A stretch of 64,000 nt of DNA, from NCBI RefSeq assembly GCF_000367925.1, contig NZ_KB849164.1, forward strand, positions 970,349-1,034,348. Reading direction: 5' to 3'. The first letter of the stretch is position 1. The number at the start of each line of letters is the position of its first letter. The notes under the pieces are model-generated. The model was not told the DNA's origin. It saw only the letters and a list, made by a program, of their open reading frames with translations, and did not search any database. The translations under genes were made by a program, and so were the position numbers. This DNA comes from Acinetobacter bohemicus ANC 3994 (GTDB taxonomy: Bacteria; Pseudomonadota; Gammaproteobacteria; Pseudomonadales; Moraxellaceae). Below, one piece after another: positions 47,006-56,673 of the stretch.

Positions 47006-49690
47006 TTATGCTTCTATAGCTTTGATTTTATGATTGCTACGTTTTTTTATACTTTTTACAACAGAATCAAGTTGATAGACGATCTCATCGGCCTGAACAT
47101 CAATAAATATTTGTTTTGGTAGTTTTTGTTCTGCTAAGCAAACTAAAATTTTCGTTGCTAAAGCAGGTAATACTGAAGAATTCAAAATATTATCTACATT
47201 ACGTGCACCGCTATCGACTTCAGTACAACGGCTGAGCAGTAATTCAACCAATTCTTCACTGTAAGTGACTTTGCTGGCATATTGTTTTTCTAAACGAACG
47301 GTAATTTTAGCTAATTTATGCTTAATAATACGTACCAGTAAATCATCATGTAAAGGGAAGTAAGGTACAACACGCATACGACCTAAAAATGCAGGTTTAA
47401 ATTGTTGATATAAACTTGGTTTCAATTGATCGATGAGTTTTTCGGCGATTGGCCATTCCTGAACAGGTGAATTTAAACAAACCTGCATAATTGCATTTGA
47501 ACCAACATTAGAAGTTAAAAGAATGGTGGTGTTTTTAAAGTCGATTAAACGACCTTCACCATCTTCGAGCATGCCTTTATCGAAAATTTGATAAAATAAT
47601 TCTTGAACATCACGATGCGCTTTTTCAATTTCATCTAACAAGACAACACTATATGGATTACGACGAACAGCTTCAGTTAAAACACCCCCTTGACCATAAC
47701 CAATATAACCCGGAGGCGCTCCCTTTAATGCTGAGACCGTATGTGCTTCTTGATATTCAGACATATTGATCGTAATTAAGTGAGATTCTCCTCCATATAA
47801 CGTATCAGCAAGTGCCAGCGCTGTTTCTGTTTTACCTACGCCACTGGGGCCAACCAATAAAAATATACCTTGTGGTTTATTCGGGTCTTCAAGTTTTGCT
47901 TTAGATGTTTGAATCCCTTGTACAAGTTGATGTAACGCATAATCTTGTCCCATCACACGTTCAGCAAGTTTATCTTGCAAAGTTAAAATTTTCTTGATTT
48001 CATCACTGACCATTTTCCCTATAGGAATACCGGTCCAATCTGAAATAATTTCATTAATTATCTGTGCATTGACCCGTTCAAATACCAGCGGTGTCGTTCC
48101 TTGTAGGGCAGCCAATTGTTGACGTAAAGCACTAATGGCTTGTTTATCTGGATTTGAAGCATCAACTGACTGATCTTTTTGTATATAAAATTGAATTTTT
48201 TGAACAAGTTCTAGTTCAGATTTCCATTGTTTTTCAGTATTGGTTATTTCAGTAGCTAAAAGTTCAATTTTCTGGCGTAACGCTGTTAAACGCTCATGAT
48301 GAATGGGGCGATTTTTATGTTCATTGTCTAGAATTTCATGTTCAAGATGTAAGTTATATCGTTGCGCTTGTAGATGATCTAACTTTATCGGTTGAGCATT
48401 CTGCGTTAATGCAACACGAGCAGCCGCAGTATCCAATACGCTAATCGCTTTATCTGGAAGTTGTCGTCCAGTTATATAGCGGTGAGAAGACTGTACCGCT
48501 GTAATAATCGCTTGATCATCAATTTGTAAATTAAAATGATTTTCCATGACAGGAATCATTGCTCGTAACATATCAATAGCAACAGTTTCAGTCGGTTCCT
48601 CAACTTTAACCACCTGAAAACGCCGACTTAATGCCGCATCTTTTTCAAAATATTGCTTATATTCAGCCCATGTTGTTGCAGCAATAGTACGTAATTCACC
48701 TCGTGCTAGAGCAGGTTTAAGTAAATTTGCAGCATCATTTTGCCCAGCCTGTCCACCCGCACCAATTAACGTATGTGCTTCATCAATAAATAAAATAATA
48801 GGATGACTTGAACTTTGAACTTCTTGAATCACTTGTTTTAAACGATTTTCAAATTCGCCTTTAACACTGGCACCTGCTTGTAACAAACCCATCTCAAGGG
48901 TATGTAAATGCACATTTTTTAAAGCATCTGGAACTTGATTGTTGGCAATTTTAAGTGCTAAACCTTCAACAACAGCAGTTTTTCCGACACCAGGTTCACC
49001 CGTTAGAATCGGATTGTTTTGACGACGGCGCATTAAAATATCCAGTAGCAAGCGAATCTCAAATTCACGACCAATCACAGGATCAATCTCACCATTTTTA
49101 GCTTTTTCAGTTAAGTTACTGGTAAATTGATCTAGAGCAGGTGTTTTCTTTGAAATTTGTTCTGATGACTTGTTGTCTTTTGTTGGATGATGATTATCCA
49201 AAACTTGTTCAGATTGATGCTCAGTACTGTGTAAACATATCTCTAAAAAATGATGTTTCATGGTATCGATAGGGAATAGGTCAAACAAACTTGAAGCACG
49301 CCCTGCAATTTGATAAAGATCAGAAGCCGTCAATAAAACAACCAACAGATGACCACTTCGAATAATGGGTTTCTGTTCAGCTGAAGCCAATAACCAAGCT
49401 TGTTCTAATAAGTGAATAATTGATTTGGCAAAGATTGGAGTACGGTTATGACCTTTCGGTAATTGTGCAATACTTTGTTTCAAGTCATCGATTAAACCAT
49501 CAGTCGAAATTTTGTATTTTGCTAAAAACAGCTGCAAATCATTTTTTGAAGTTTGCTGTAGCAATTCTAAAAAGAAATGTTCAATTTCGATTTCATAATT
49601 ATGTTGAGCTATACAGCTGTTGGCTGACTTTTCCAGTGCCATTCGGGCACAAGAAGATAATTTTGTAATCAAAATTTTTAAATTATTCAT
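47006..49690 (-). CDS. tssH: TssH (ClpV), sheath-disassembling ATPase
   Basis: TssH is an AAA+ ATPase that takes contracted TssBC sheaths apart for reuse. The N-terminal ClpN domain binds TssC; then come AAA domain 1 with GEPGVGKT (about 231-238) and Walker B LFIDEAHTLIG, a ClpB-like middle domain, AAA domain 2 with GPSGVGKT and VVLLDEIEKAH, and the D2-small domain. I start at 49690 (MNNLKILITKLS); nine further residues upstream lack family similarity. First gene of the leftward arm, divergent from asaA. Confidence 0.95.
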   Translation of the reverse strand: MNNLKILITKLSSCARMALEKSANSCIAQHNYEIEIEHFFLELLQQTSKNDLQLFLAKYKISTDGLIDDLKQSIAQLPKGHNRTPIFAKSIIHLLEQAWLLASAEQKPIIRSGHLLVVLLTASDLYQIAGRASSLFDLFPIDTMKHHFLEICLHSTEHQSEQVLDNHHPTKDNKSSEQISKKTPALDQFTSNLTEKAKNGEIDPVIGREFEIRLLLDILMRRRQNNPILTGEPGVGKTAVVEGLALKIANNQVPDALKNVHLHTLEMGLLQAGASVKGEFENRLKQVIQEVQSSSHPIILFIDEAHTLIGAGGQAGQNDAANLLKPALARGELRTIAATTWAEYKQYFEKDAALSRRFQVVKVEEPTETVAIDMLRAMIPVMENHFNLQIDDQAIITAVQSSHRYITGRQLPDKAISVLDTAAARVALTQNAQPIKLDHLQAQRYNLHLEHEILDNEHKNRPIHHERLTALRQKIELLATEITNTEKQWKSELELVQKIQFYIQKDQSVDASNPDKQAISALRQQLAALQGTTPLVFERVNAQIINEIISDWTGIPIGKMVSDEIKKILTLQDKLAERVMGQDYALHQLVQGIQTSKAKLEDPNKPQGIFLLVGPSGVGKTETALALADTLYGGESHLITINMSEYQEAHTVSALKGAPPGYIGYGQGGVLTEAVRRNPYSVVLLDEIEKAHRDVQELFYQIFDKGMLEDGEGRLIDFKNTTILLTSNVGSNAIMQVCLNSPVQEWPIAEKLIDQLKPSLYQQFKPAFLGRMRVVPYFPLHDDLLVRIIKHKLAKITVRLEKQYASKVTYSEELVELLLSRCTEVDSGARNVDNILNSSVLPALATKILVCLAEQKLPKQIFIDVQADEIVYQLDSVVKSIKKRSNHKIKAIEA

Positions 49691-49850
49691 ATGGCACTCG
49701 CTCTTCTCAAAGAACAATTAATTTTTATTGTATTTTCAGCACTTAATCATTTTTAATTTAATTTTTATTAAAAACAAAGATTTATATTTTTATGTGTGAA
49801 AGCGTTTGGCGTATTCTACACATTTTTCCGAAAAAACAAAAAATATATAT

Positions 49851-49893
49851 GATCTATTTTGGCGTTTTACATACAAAAACCACAAAATAGGTC
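49851..49893. promoter_or_regulatory. Inverted repeat in the divergent T6SS promoter region
   Basis: Arms GATCTATTTTGG (49851-49862) and ACAAAATAGGTC (49882-49893) pair at 10 of 12 positions across a 19-bp spacer. On the right a promoter-like TTGACTT (49923) is followed by an AT-rich -10 area. The region (49691-50064) separates the two T6SS arms, so a regulator bound here could set both. Confidence 0.45.
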
Positions 49894-50064
49894 GAAGAAT
49901 GACAATTATTGTTAATTTTTTTGTTGACTTAGTAGGACTATTTTTTGTTAAATTCGCAGCGTTGATTTGAAATTATAAAAATTGAAATAAAACTGAGCAA
50001 ATCACCCATGTGATTTAACTCATATTAATAATTAAACTTAAAATAATTAAAGTAGAGGCTGGCT

Positions 50065-50775
50065 TTGAATCAAAGTATATTTTTTATCTCCGTAATTGTA
50101 ATGATCATGGTCAGTCAGTTTACATTTGCGGATGAAAATCGAATTGAGCTTAAAAAAGGATGTATTAAAGATTATCCTTTGGTTGCTGATGAAACAGATC
50201 CAGACTTACTCAATATTTATAGCCAAATTTGTGATAAAAAGAATAAGAAAAACATTGAATTAAAGAATGAGCTATTTATTCAAGCTGCACAAAAATTTCA
50301 ACAATTGGGTAAAAATCTAAAAGCATTACAATTGGTAGATAGTTTGCGCAAGCAAAATATTCAGCATACAGCACTTACAGATGTTACTTTTCTGGCAGGA
50401 GTAGGCATTGCTCAAAGTTCTTTACAACATATGCGTAATAATGAATTGCGTTATTTAAGTCCTGAAATGACCTATCCAGCAGCAAAACAATTCTCAGAAA
50501 GTATTCGTACATCGCTAGGAATACTCGATGCTTCAGCGTCTAAAGTTGAGATGCAAAGTATGACAAAGAATAAAAAATCAATAAAAGAAACTTCAAAAAA
50601 GCTTTCTTTATCCCATTATTCAAGCAATAAGAAAACCCAGCTCAGCCGAGCAAAAAGCATTAATCCACCGCCAGTAAAAACATCGGTAAAAACCGCTACT
50701 GCTGCAATAAAACCACAAAATACAACTTCAACAGCTTCGGGTTCTAGCCCATTTTCTTCATTTAAAAATAACTAA
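50065..50775 (+). CDS. asaA: AsaA, T6SS-associated periplasmic protein
   Basis: The first gene of the rightward arm. In Acinetobacter, AsaA is a periplasmic protein that supports TssM stability and T6SS activity. A signal peptide (about residues 1-22, SIFFISVIVMIMVSQFTFA) leads a helical domain (IQAAQKFQQLGKNLKALQLV, TLAGVGIAQSS-like) and a low-complexity tail rich in Lys, Ser and Thr. The start is TTG at 50065 (GAGG 7 nt upstream). 236 aa. The name rests on position and general form. Confidence 0.82.
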   Translation: MNQSIFFISVIVMIMVSQFTFADENRIELKKGCIKDYPLVADETDPDLLNIYSQICDKKNKKNIELKNELFIQAAQKFQQLGKNLKALQLVDSLRKQNIQHTALTDVTFLAGVGIAQSSLQHMRNNELRYLSPEMTYPAAKQFSESIRTSLGILDASASKVEMQSMTKNKKSIKETSKKLSLSHYSSNKKTQLSRAKSINPPPVKTSVKTATAAIKPQNTTSTASGSSPFSSFKNN

Positions 50776-50790
50776 AATAGGAGCATATTC

Positions 50791-51294
50791 ATGGCTAAAC
50801 GTGAAAGTGTGCAAAAAAAATTGCAACGAATCCGTCCACCTCGCGTACAACTAACTTATGACGTGGAAGTTGGAGACGCTAAAGAAATTAAAGAGCTACC
50901 CTTTGTAATTGGTGTGTTGGGTGACTTTTCTGCGGCTTCTGAATTAGAAAAAACCAAATTAAAAGATAAAAAATTCATCAATGTCGATTTAGATAACATT
51001 GATGAAGTCATGACCTCTCTTGCACCCCGTGCAGCTTTTCAAGTGGAAAATATGCTTACGGAAAAAAAGGGATCTCTAGCAATAAATTTAACCTTTAATG
51101 GCATGCAGGATTTCCGTCCAGAAAATGTGGTTCTACAGGTGGATCCGTTACGAAAATTAGTTGAAGCACGTGAACGATTAACAGATTTGCGTAACAAAAT
51201 TTCAAATAATGAACGCCTTGAAGACTTGCTTGATGAAGTTTTACAAAATACCGATCAAGTGCGTAAGTTGAGCGTGGAGGCCGAACATGAATAA
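50791..51294 (+). CDS. tssB: TssB, small sheath subunit
   Basis: TssB and TssC polymerise into the contractile sheath around the Hcp tube. The family pattern is complete over 167 aa: KLQRIRPPRVQLTYDVEVGD at the N-terminus, ELPFVIGVLGDFS, then RKLVEARERLTDLRNKISNN and the C-terminal helix. It lies 15 bp after asaA with GGAG before the ATG, and overlaps tssC by 8 nt. Confidence 0.97.
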   Translation: MAKRESVQKKLQRIRPPRVQLTYDVEVGDAKEIKELPFVIGVLGDFSAASELEKTKLKDKKFINVDLDNIDEVMTSLAPRAAFQVENMLTEKKGSLAINLTFNGMQDFRPENVVLQVDPLRKLVEARERLTDLRNKISNNERLEDLLDEVLQNTDQVRKLSVEAEHE

Positions 51295-52771
51295 TTTACA
51301 TGCTGGGACTGCGACCCATATCAATGATGTTAAAGAATTTACTTTGCTTGACAGTATTGTTGAACAAAGTCGTATTGCACGTAATGATGAAGAACATCAT
51401 CGGGCAAAAAGCCTTATTGCAGAATTAGCCAAAGAAGTCATGGAGGGAACGATTGTTGTTTCTGAAAATATGACGCTATCTATTGATAAGCGGATTGCGG
51501 AAATTGATGCTTTAATTTCTAGTCAATTAAGTCAGATTATTCATCATGAAAAATTTCAAAAAATTGAATCGACATGGCGTGGTTTGTATTATTTCTGCCA
51601 AGAAACGCCATCCCATTCTTTAATTAAAATTCGTATGTTAAATACAACTAAAAAAGAGCTGATTAAAGATTTTCAGGGGGCGACAGATTTTGACCAAAGT
51701 AGCTTATTTAAAAAAATCTATGAACAAGAATATGGTTCATTTGGTGGTGCACCATATGCCAATTTAATTGGTGATTTTGAATTTGATCGTACACCATCAG
51801 ATATGTATTTATTGGAACAAATTTCCCATGTTGCTGCCGCAGCACATGCGCCCTTTATTTCTGCGACAAGTCCCAATATGCTTGGGCTAGAGTCATTTAC
51901 GGATATTGATCGACCGCGTGATGTTTCAAAAATATTTGAAACGGCAGAATATGTGCAATGGCGTTCATTTCGTGAAAGTGATGATGCCCGTTATGTCGCA
52001 TTGACTATGCCACGGGTATTAGGACGTCTGCCATATCATCCTAAAGATGGTACACCGACGGAAGGATTTAACTTTGTTGAAGAAGTTTCAGGTCAAAACC
52101 ACGATGAATATTTATGGATGAATGCGGCTTATGCTTTTGCTACACGTTTAACCAATGCCTTTGATATGCATGGTTGGTGTGCGGCCATTCGGGGTGTGGA
52201 AGGTGGTGGCTTGGTTGAAGGTTTACCTGTTCATACCTTTAAAACCAATGATGGCGAAGTGGTTTTCAAATGCCCAACTGAGATTGCGATTACTGATCGC
52301 CGAGAAAAAGAACTCAGTGACTTAGGTTTTATTCCACTGGTTCATTGCAAAAATACCGATTATGCAGCGTTCTTTGGTGCTCAATCGACACAAAAACCGA
52401 AGAAATATGATAGTGATACAGCAAATGCCAATTCTGCTTTATCCAGTCAAATTCAATACATTATGGCTGTTTCTCGTATTGCACATTACTTAAAAGCCAT
52501 GATGCGAGATAAAGTCGGTAGTTTTGCTTCTGCTGGAAATATTGAAACATTTCTAAATGAATGGTTATCACAATACATTTTGCTAGACGATGGAGCCTCT
52601 CAAGAAGCGAAAGCACAATATCCACTTCGCGAAGCTTCTGTAAAAGTTGTAGAAAACCCAGCTCAACCTGGGCATTACAAGTCAGTGGTCTTTCTCAGAC
52701 CACATTTTCAATTGGATGAGTTATCCGTTTCTTTACGACTCGTTACTGAGTTACCTCAGTCCTCTCATTAA
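51287..52771 (+). CDS. tssC: TssC, large sheath subunit
   Basis: The large sheath protein, 494 aa. Conserved parts include FQKIESTWRGLYYFCQETP, ANLIGDFEFDRTPSDM, PFISATSPNMLGL, and FPGTEGFNFVEEV-like GTPTEGFNFVEEV; the C-terminal end (HFQLDELSVSLRLVTELP) is typical. TssH pulls on its N-terminal helix to dismantle the sheath. The ATG lies inside the tssB end (8-nt overlap), so the two are made in fixed ratio. hcp follows by 51 bp. Confidence 0.97.
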   Translation: MNNLHAGTATHINDVKEFTLLDSIVEQSRIARNDEEHHRAKSLIAELAKEVMEGTIVVSENMTLSIDKRIAEIDALISSQLSQIIHHEKFQKIESTWRGLYYFCQETPSHSLIKIRMLNTTKKELIKDFQGATDFDQSSLFKKIYEQEYGSFGGAPYANLIGDFEFDRTPSDMYLLEQISHVAAAAHAPFISATSPNMLGLESFTDIDRPRDVSKIFETAEYVQWRSFRESDDARYVALTMPRVLGRLPYHPKDGTPTEGFNFVEEVSGQNHDEYLWMNAAYAFATRLTNAFDMHGWCAAIRGVEGGGLVEGLPVHTFKTNDGEVVFKCPTEIAITDRREKELSDLGFIPLVHCKNTDYAAFFGAQSTQKPKKYDSDTANANSALSSQIQYIMAVSRIAHYLKAMMRDKVGSFASAGNIETFLNEWLSQYILLDDGASQEAKAQYPLREASVKVVENPAQPGHYKSVVFLRPHFQLDELSVSLRLVTELPQSSH

Positions 52772-52822
52772 GAAGAGTGCAATTTTATAATAACTTTAAA
52801 TTAAAATAGGAAAATCAAAAAA

Positions 52823-53326
52823 ATGAAAGACATATATGTACAATTTCGAGGCAAATATAAAGTTGATGGAGAATCGCGTGATACTGAGCACAAAGATTGG
52901 TTAGAAGTTAACTCTTGGGCACACAATATGCGTCAACCCAAATCAGCAACATCATCCAGTGTTGGTGGTCATACGGCGGAACGTGTTGAACATTCAGATA
53001 TGATTTTTGTTAAAGATCTGGATGCGACCAGTCCAAAACTTTGGGAAGCGTGTTCAGCGGGTTATACCTTTGATGAAGTCCAAATCGATTTTTACCGTGC
53101 GAATGGTGATAAGCGGATTAAATATCTTCAAATCAAATTAAAACATGTGCTTGTTTCTAACGTCATACCGACTGTAAATGAAGAAGGTGTACCCACTGAA
53201 TCATTTGGTTTGAAATATGCAGCAGTAGAATGGACTTATAATCAACAAGATATTAACGGTACGCAAAAAGGTGCTGTGACTAAAAAATGGTCACTTTCTA
53301 ATAATACGGCATCATACGCTGCATAA
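52823..53326 (+). CDS. hcp: Hcp (TssD), inner tube and secreted protein
   Basis: Hcp hexamers stack into the tube pushed out on firing; Hcp in the medium is the usual sign of an active T6SS. The 167-aa protein has the family core: DIYVQFRGKYKVDGES at the start, DTEHKDWLEVNSWAHNM, HSDMIFVKDLDATSPKLWEA and KIRYLQIKL-like IKYLQIKLKHVLVSN. The ribosome site is AGGAAAA. A larger gap before (51 bp) and after (85 bp) suits a separately boosted transcript. No VgrG or PAAR gene is in the locus. Confidence 0.96.
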   Translation: MKDIYVQFRGKYKVDGESRDTEHKDWLEVNSWAHNMRQPKSATSSSVGGHTAERVEHSDMIFVKDLDATSPKLWEACSAGYTFDEVQIDFYRANGDKRIKYLQIKLKHVLVSNVIPTVNEEGVPTESFGLKYAAVEWTYNQQDINGTQKGAVTKKWSLSNNTASYAA

Positions 53327-53411
53327 TTTTGTGACAAAAACAGTGTGAAAAAAATAGTGGTTAACAACGCTTAGCCACTGTTTTCTATTTTGATCTTAAA
53401 ATAAGTAAAAT

Positions 53412-53888
53412 ATGAATTTAGACCAATTATATCCTTACGGCTTTAGAACAACGCTATTTGACCGTTTATTACCTGAAACTGATCAAAATTATAGGGGAAT
53501 CTCTCTTCAAGAATTACGGGAATCTGTAGCTTCTGATCTAGAGGATTTACTGAATAGTCGAATGGCTAAATTGGACCACTTAATTGATCAGTTTCCTTTG
53601 GCGAAACAATCCATTTTGCAATTTGGAATTATTGATTTTGTTGGGCTATCGACCGCTAATCCAAGCGATCGAGACAAAATTTGTCAATCCATTGAGCGAT
53701 CGATTGCTGCGCATGAACCACGGCTTAAACAAATTAAAGTCGAGATGTTACTCGATGGTCAAAATATGGGGGCTTTATATTTAAGCATTCAAGCATACTT
53801 AAATATTCATCCTTTATTTGAGCCTGTCATTTTTGATGCTGTATTAAAACCAACAACACAACAATATGTTATTTCGGCACGATCTTAA
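53412..53888 (+). CDS. tssE: TssE, baseplate gp25-like protein
   Basis: TssE is the gp25-like subunit that starts sheath polymerisation on the baseplate. The 158-aa protein has LFDRLLPETDQNYRG, SVASDLEDLLNSR and FGIIDFVGLST, followed by the C-terminal IEVEMLLDG-like KVEMLLDGQN. 85 bp after hcp; 11 bp before tssF. Nothing unusual. Confidence 0.93.
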   Translation: MNLDQLYPYGFRTTLFDRLLPETDQNYRGISLQELRESVASDLEDLLNSRMAKLDHLIDQFPLAKQSILQFGIIDFVGLSTANPSDRDKICQSIERSIAAHEPRLKQIKVEMLLDGQNMGALYLSIQAYLNIHPLFEPVIFDAVLKPTTQQYVISARS

Positions 53889-53899
53889 GTGGGTTTTCT

Positions 53900-55708
53900 G
53901 TGATTGAAGAACTGTTACCGTATTATGAAAAACAATTACAAGAATTTGGGCAGCAATCGCGTGAATTTGCACAAAAATATCCCAAAATTGCTCAGCGTTT
54001 ATCGCTTAATCAGGAGCAAATTGACGATCCGCATATTGAGCGTTTGATTCAAGCTTTCTCATTGGTGGCGGCTCGTATTGATAAAAAACTTGCAGATAGT
54101 TATGAGATTTTTACACGTTCATTATTTGAGGTGATGTTTCCTCAATACCTCAAACCGTTTCCAGCATGTTCAGTGGTGAGTTTTGAAGATATCAAGAAAA
54201 TTAAACAACTTAACCAAGCACATGAGATTCCTCAATCGACAACATTAAAATCACGTAGTTTTAAAGGGGTACAATGTGAATTTACCACGACACGTTCTGT
54301 CCGATTGCTACCCATTGCATTAAGCCAGTTAAACTTTAAGACTCATCCAAGTGCATATATGCACTTAAATCAAAATGCAATATTGAGTTTAAGCTTTGAA
54401 ATTTTCAATCAAAGCCACAAGCATTTAATACATGAGAAATTACCTATTTACTTAGATGCCATTTCCAATTTTCCTTTACAGGTTTTGGATAGCATATTTT
54501 ATCAAAGTACCGGTTTCTCATTAAAAGTGGGCAACCAAATTATTGAAATGAATAACCCATTCGAGGTAATTGGTTTTAGCGAACAAGAAAGTTTATTGCC
54601 CATTGATCAGCATAGCCATCATGCTTATCGCTTATTGATGGAATATTTTTGTTTTGCTGAAAAATTTAATTATCTCAATCTGAATTTAAGTTTTTTAAAA
54701 CACTTAAAGCAAGAGCAAAACGAATTTGAAATCTTAATTCATTTAAAGTTGAACTTGAATGATCAAGCCTGTATTCAAAATTATACAGAATTAAATCTTG
54801 CTAATTTTAAATTGTTTTCAACTCCCATCGTTAATTTATTTCATAAGCAAGCCGAACCACAAAAAATTAATCATAAACAATTGGAATATCCATTAATCAC
54901 AGATATACATCATCCAGAATTTTATCAAGTCTATTCTATTCTTCAGATGAATATGATTCGAGAAAAAAGTAATCACGATCAGGTGGTTTTTCCTATTTTA
55001 CCGTTTTTTGCGATGAGTCATTACCAGCAAGCCGATGTCCAATTTTTTTATAGTCTAAGCTCAACACAATTACCCAATAAATTGCTTGAAACTGGCTATT
55101 CCATTATTTCTAAACATTTATTACCACACAGTACCAAATCTGATTTTATGAGTTGTCAATTGTTGTGTTCCAATCGAGATTTACCGCATCAGGCACTCAG
55201 TCAAGCCAATAATACGCTTAACTTAAATGATAGTCATTTGGCACGGCATGCTCTTATTTTAAAAAGACCAACGCCATCTTATTCTTTTGCTCAAAATAAA
55301 AAGGAGCAATGGCGCATTATTTCTCATCTTTCACTCAATACTTTGTCGTTAATGAAAGGAGATGCCATCAGTCATATTAAGGAGCTTTTAGAGCTGTATA
55401 ATTTGCCTAAATTAAAAGAAAACCATCTCATTATTGATTCTATTAAAAAGATTGATTTTTCTTTGACGCAAAAATTGATAGAAGCCAAACCTTTTCCTTT
55501 ATTCGTGCGTGGCGTGAAGGTGAGTTTATCTATTGATTCACAGATTTTTAGGGGGCACAGTCTGTATATTTTCACTCAACTTTTAAGTCATATTTTTAGT
55601 TTAAAAGTTCAAATGAACAGTTATGTCGATCTGGTCGTAAGAGATTCAAATACACAACAGGAGTTATACCAATGCGTGCAGAACGTTGGTGGCAAGAAGC
55701 TTCTGTAA
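53900..55708 (+). CDS. tssF: TssF, baseplate wedge protein
   Basis: TssF with TssG forms the baseplate wedge holding TssE and TssK. The N-terminal signature IEELLPYYEKQLQEFGQQSR, then HIERLIQAFSLVAARIDKKL and LFEVMFPQYLKPFPACSV, is definitive. 602 aa, normal. It starts at GTG 53900 and overlaps tssG by 37 nt, an unusually long overlap that should couple their synthesis. Confidence 0.95.
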   Translation: MIEELLPYYEKQLQEFGQQSREFAQKYPKIAQRLSLNQEQIDDPHIERLIQAFSLVAARIDKKLADSYEIFTRSLFEVMFPQYLKPFPACSVVSFEDIKKIKQLNQAHEIPQSTTLKSRSFKGVQCEFTTTRSVRLLPIALSQLNFKTHPSAYMHLNQNAILSLSFEIFNQSHKHLIHEKLPIYLDAISNFPLQVLDSIFYQSTGFSLKVGNQIIEMNNPFEVIGFSEQESLLPIDQHSHHAYRLLMEYFCFAEKFNYLNLNLSFLKHLKQEQNEFEILIHLKLNLNDQACIQNYTELNLANFKLFSTPIVNLFHKQAEPQKINHKQLEYPLITDIHHPEFYQVYSILQMNMIREKSNHDQVVFPILPFFAMSHYQQADVQFFYSLSSTQLPNKLLETGYSIISKHLLPHSTKSDFMSCQLLCSNRDLPHQALSQANNTLNLNDSHLARHALILKRPTPSYSFAQNKKEQWRIISHLSLNTLSLMKGDAISHIKELLELYNLPKLKENHLIIDSIKKIDFSLTQKLIEAKPFPLFVRGVKVSLSIDSQIFRGHSLYIFTQLLSHIFSLKVQMNSYVDLVVRDSNTQQELYQCVQNVGGKKLL

Positions 55709-56673
55709 TTGATGATTTGATGACAAGACCTACATCTTATGCGTTTATTCAGGTGACACGTTTGTTACGACACATACCTGATTCACCAAAAACAACACGA
55801 TATTGGGCGAATGATTTTAAATTCCATAGTTCTTTAAATCTTAATTTTCCTGTTTCTGAAATTGAAACACTCAAGTTTGAAAATGAACGCATCCATTTAA
55901 CCAATTTAATGGTCGGTTTAACGGGAATGCAAGGTGTTTTGCCTTATACCTATACCCATAAAATTAAACAAAGTGGTCGTCAGCAAAAAGTAGAAACCAT
56001 TCATTTTCTAGGTTTATTTAATCATAAATTGACGGCGCAATATGTAGATGCGAGTTTGGCGTACCATTTACCGATACGTTATGAAATAGAAGTAGAAAAT
56101 GATTATCTTGATATTCTGCATGCTTTAAATGGCTATGTGAGCTCACAACAAGAACAAGCTGAGTTAGATGATTATTTCGCGGAATTTTCAGGTCTCATGC
56201 AAGGTCAAAATAATACGGCGTATGCTTTAACGACTATGTTGAGTTGTATTTTTAAAACTAATTTTGTAATAAAAGAATTTGTTGAGGAAAAATTTCAATT
56301 AGAAGATGAACAAAAAACCTCTTTAGGCGGCTTAAATGCCAGTCTATTAGGCATAAATAGTTTTTGTGGTGAACATATTCGACAAATTGATGGAAAAATT
56401 GAAATACAAGTCGGCCCATTATCTAGAAAAGACTATCTCAGCTTTTTACCCAAGCAAAAAATGAGTCATAAACTAAAAAAAATACTCTCTACTTGGTGTA
56501 GCCCAACTTTAATGGTCGATGTGCGATTAATTTTAAAAAAAGAACAGATACAGCCACTGTGCTTAGATTCTAAATCAGAAATCGGTTTAACGCAGGGGGC
56601 TTTTTTAAGGTCAAAACCTGCTGTCGAACATAACTCCGAAACATGTTATGCATTATTGGGGGATATTTTATGA
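55672..56673 (+). CDS. tssG: TssG, baseplate wedge protein
   Basis: The wedge partner of TssF, 333 aa. Recognisable parts are RPTSYAFIQVTRLLRH-like RPTSYAFIQVTRLLR, MVGLTGMQGVLPYTYTHKI, FLGLFNHKL and the C-terminal VQVGPLSRKDYLSFLP. It starts 37 nt inside tssF, and its stop overlaps the following gene by 4 nt. Confidence 0.94.
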   Translation: MRAERWWQEASVIDDLMTRPTSYAFIQVTRLLRHIPDSPKTTRYWANDFKFHSSLNLNFPVSEIETLKFENERIHLTNLMVGLTGMQGVLPYTYTHKIKQSGRQQKVETIHFLGLFNHKLTAQYVDASLAYHLPIRYEIEVENDYLDILHALNGYVSSQQEQAELDDYFAEFSGLMQGQNNTAYALTTMLSCIFKTNFVIKEFVEEKFQLEDEQKTSLGGLNASLLGINSFCGEHIRQIDGKIEIQVGPLSRKDYLSFLPKQKMSHKLKKILSTWCSPTLMVDVRLILKKEQIQPLCLDSKSEIGLTQGAFLRSKPAVEHNSETCYALLGDIL

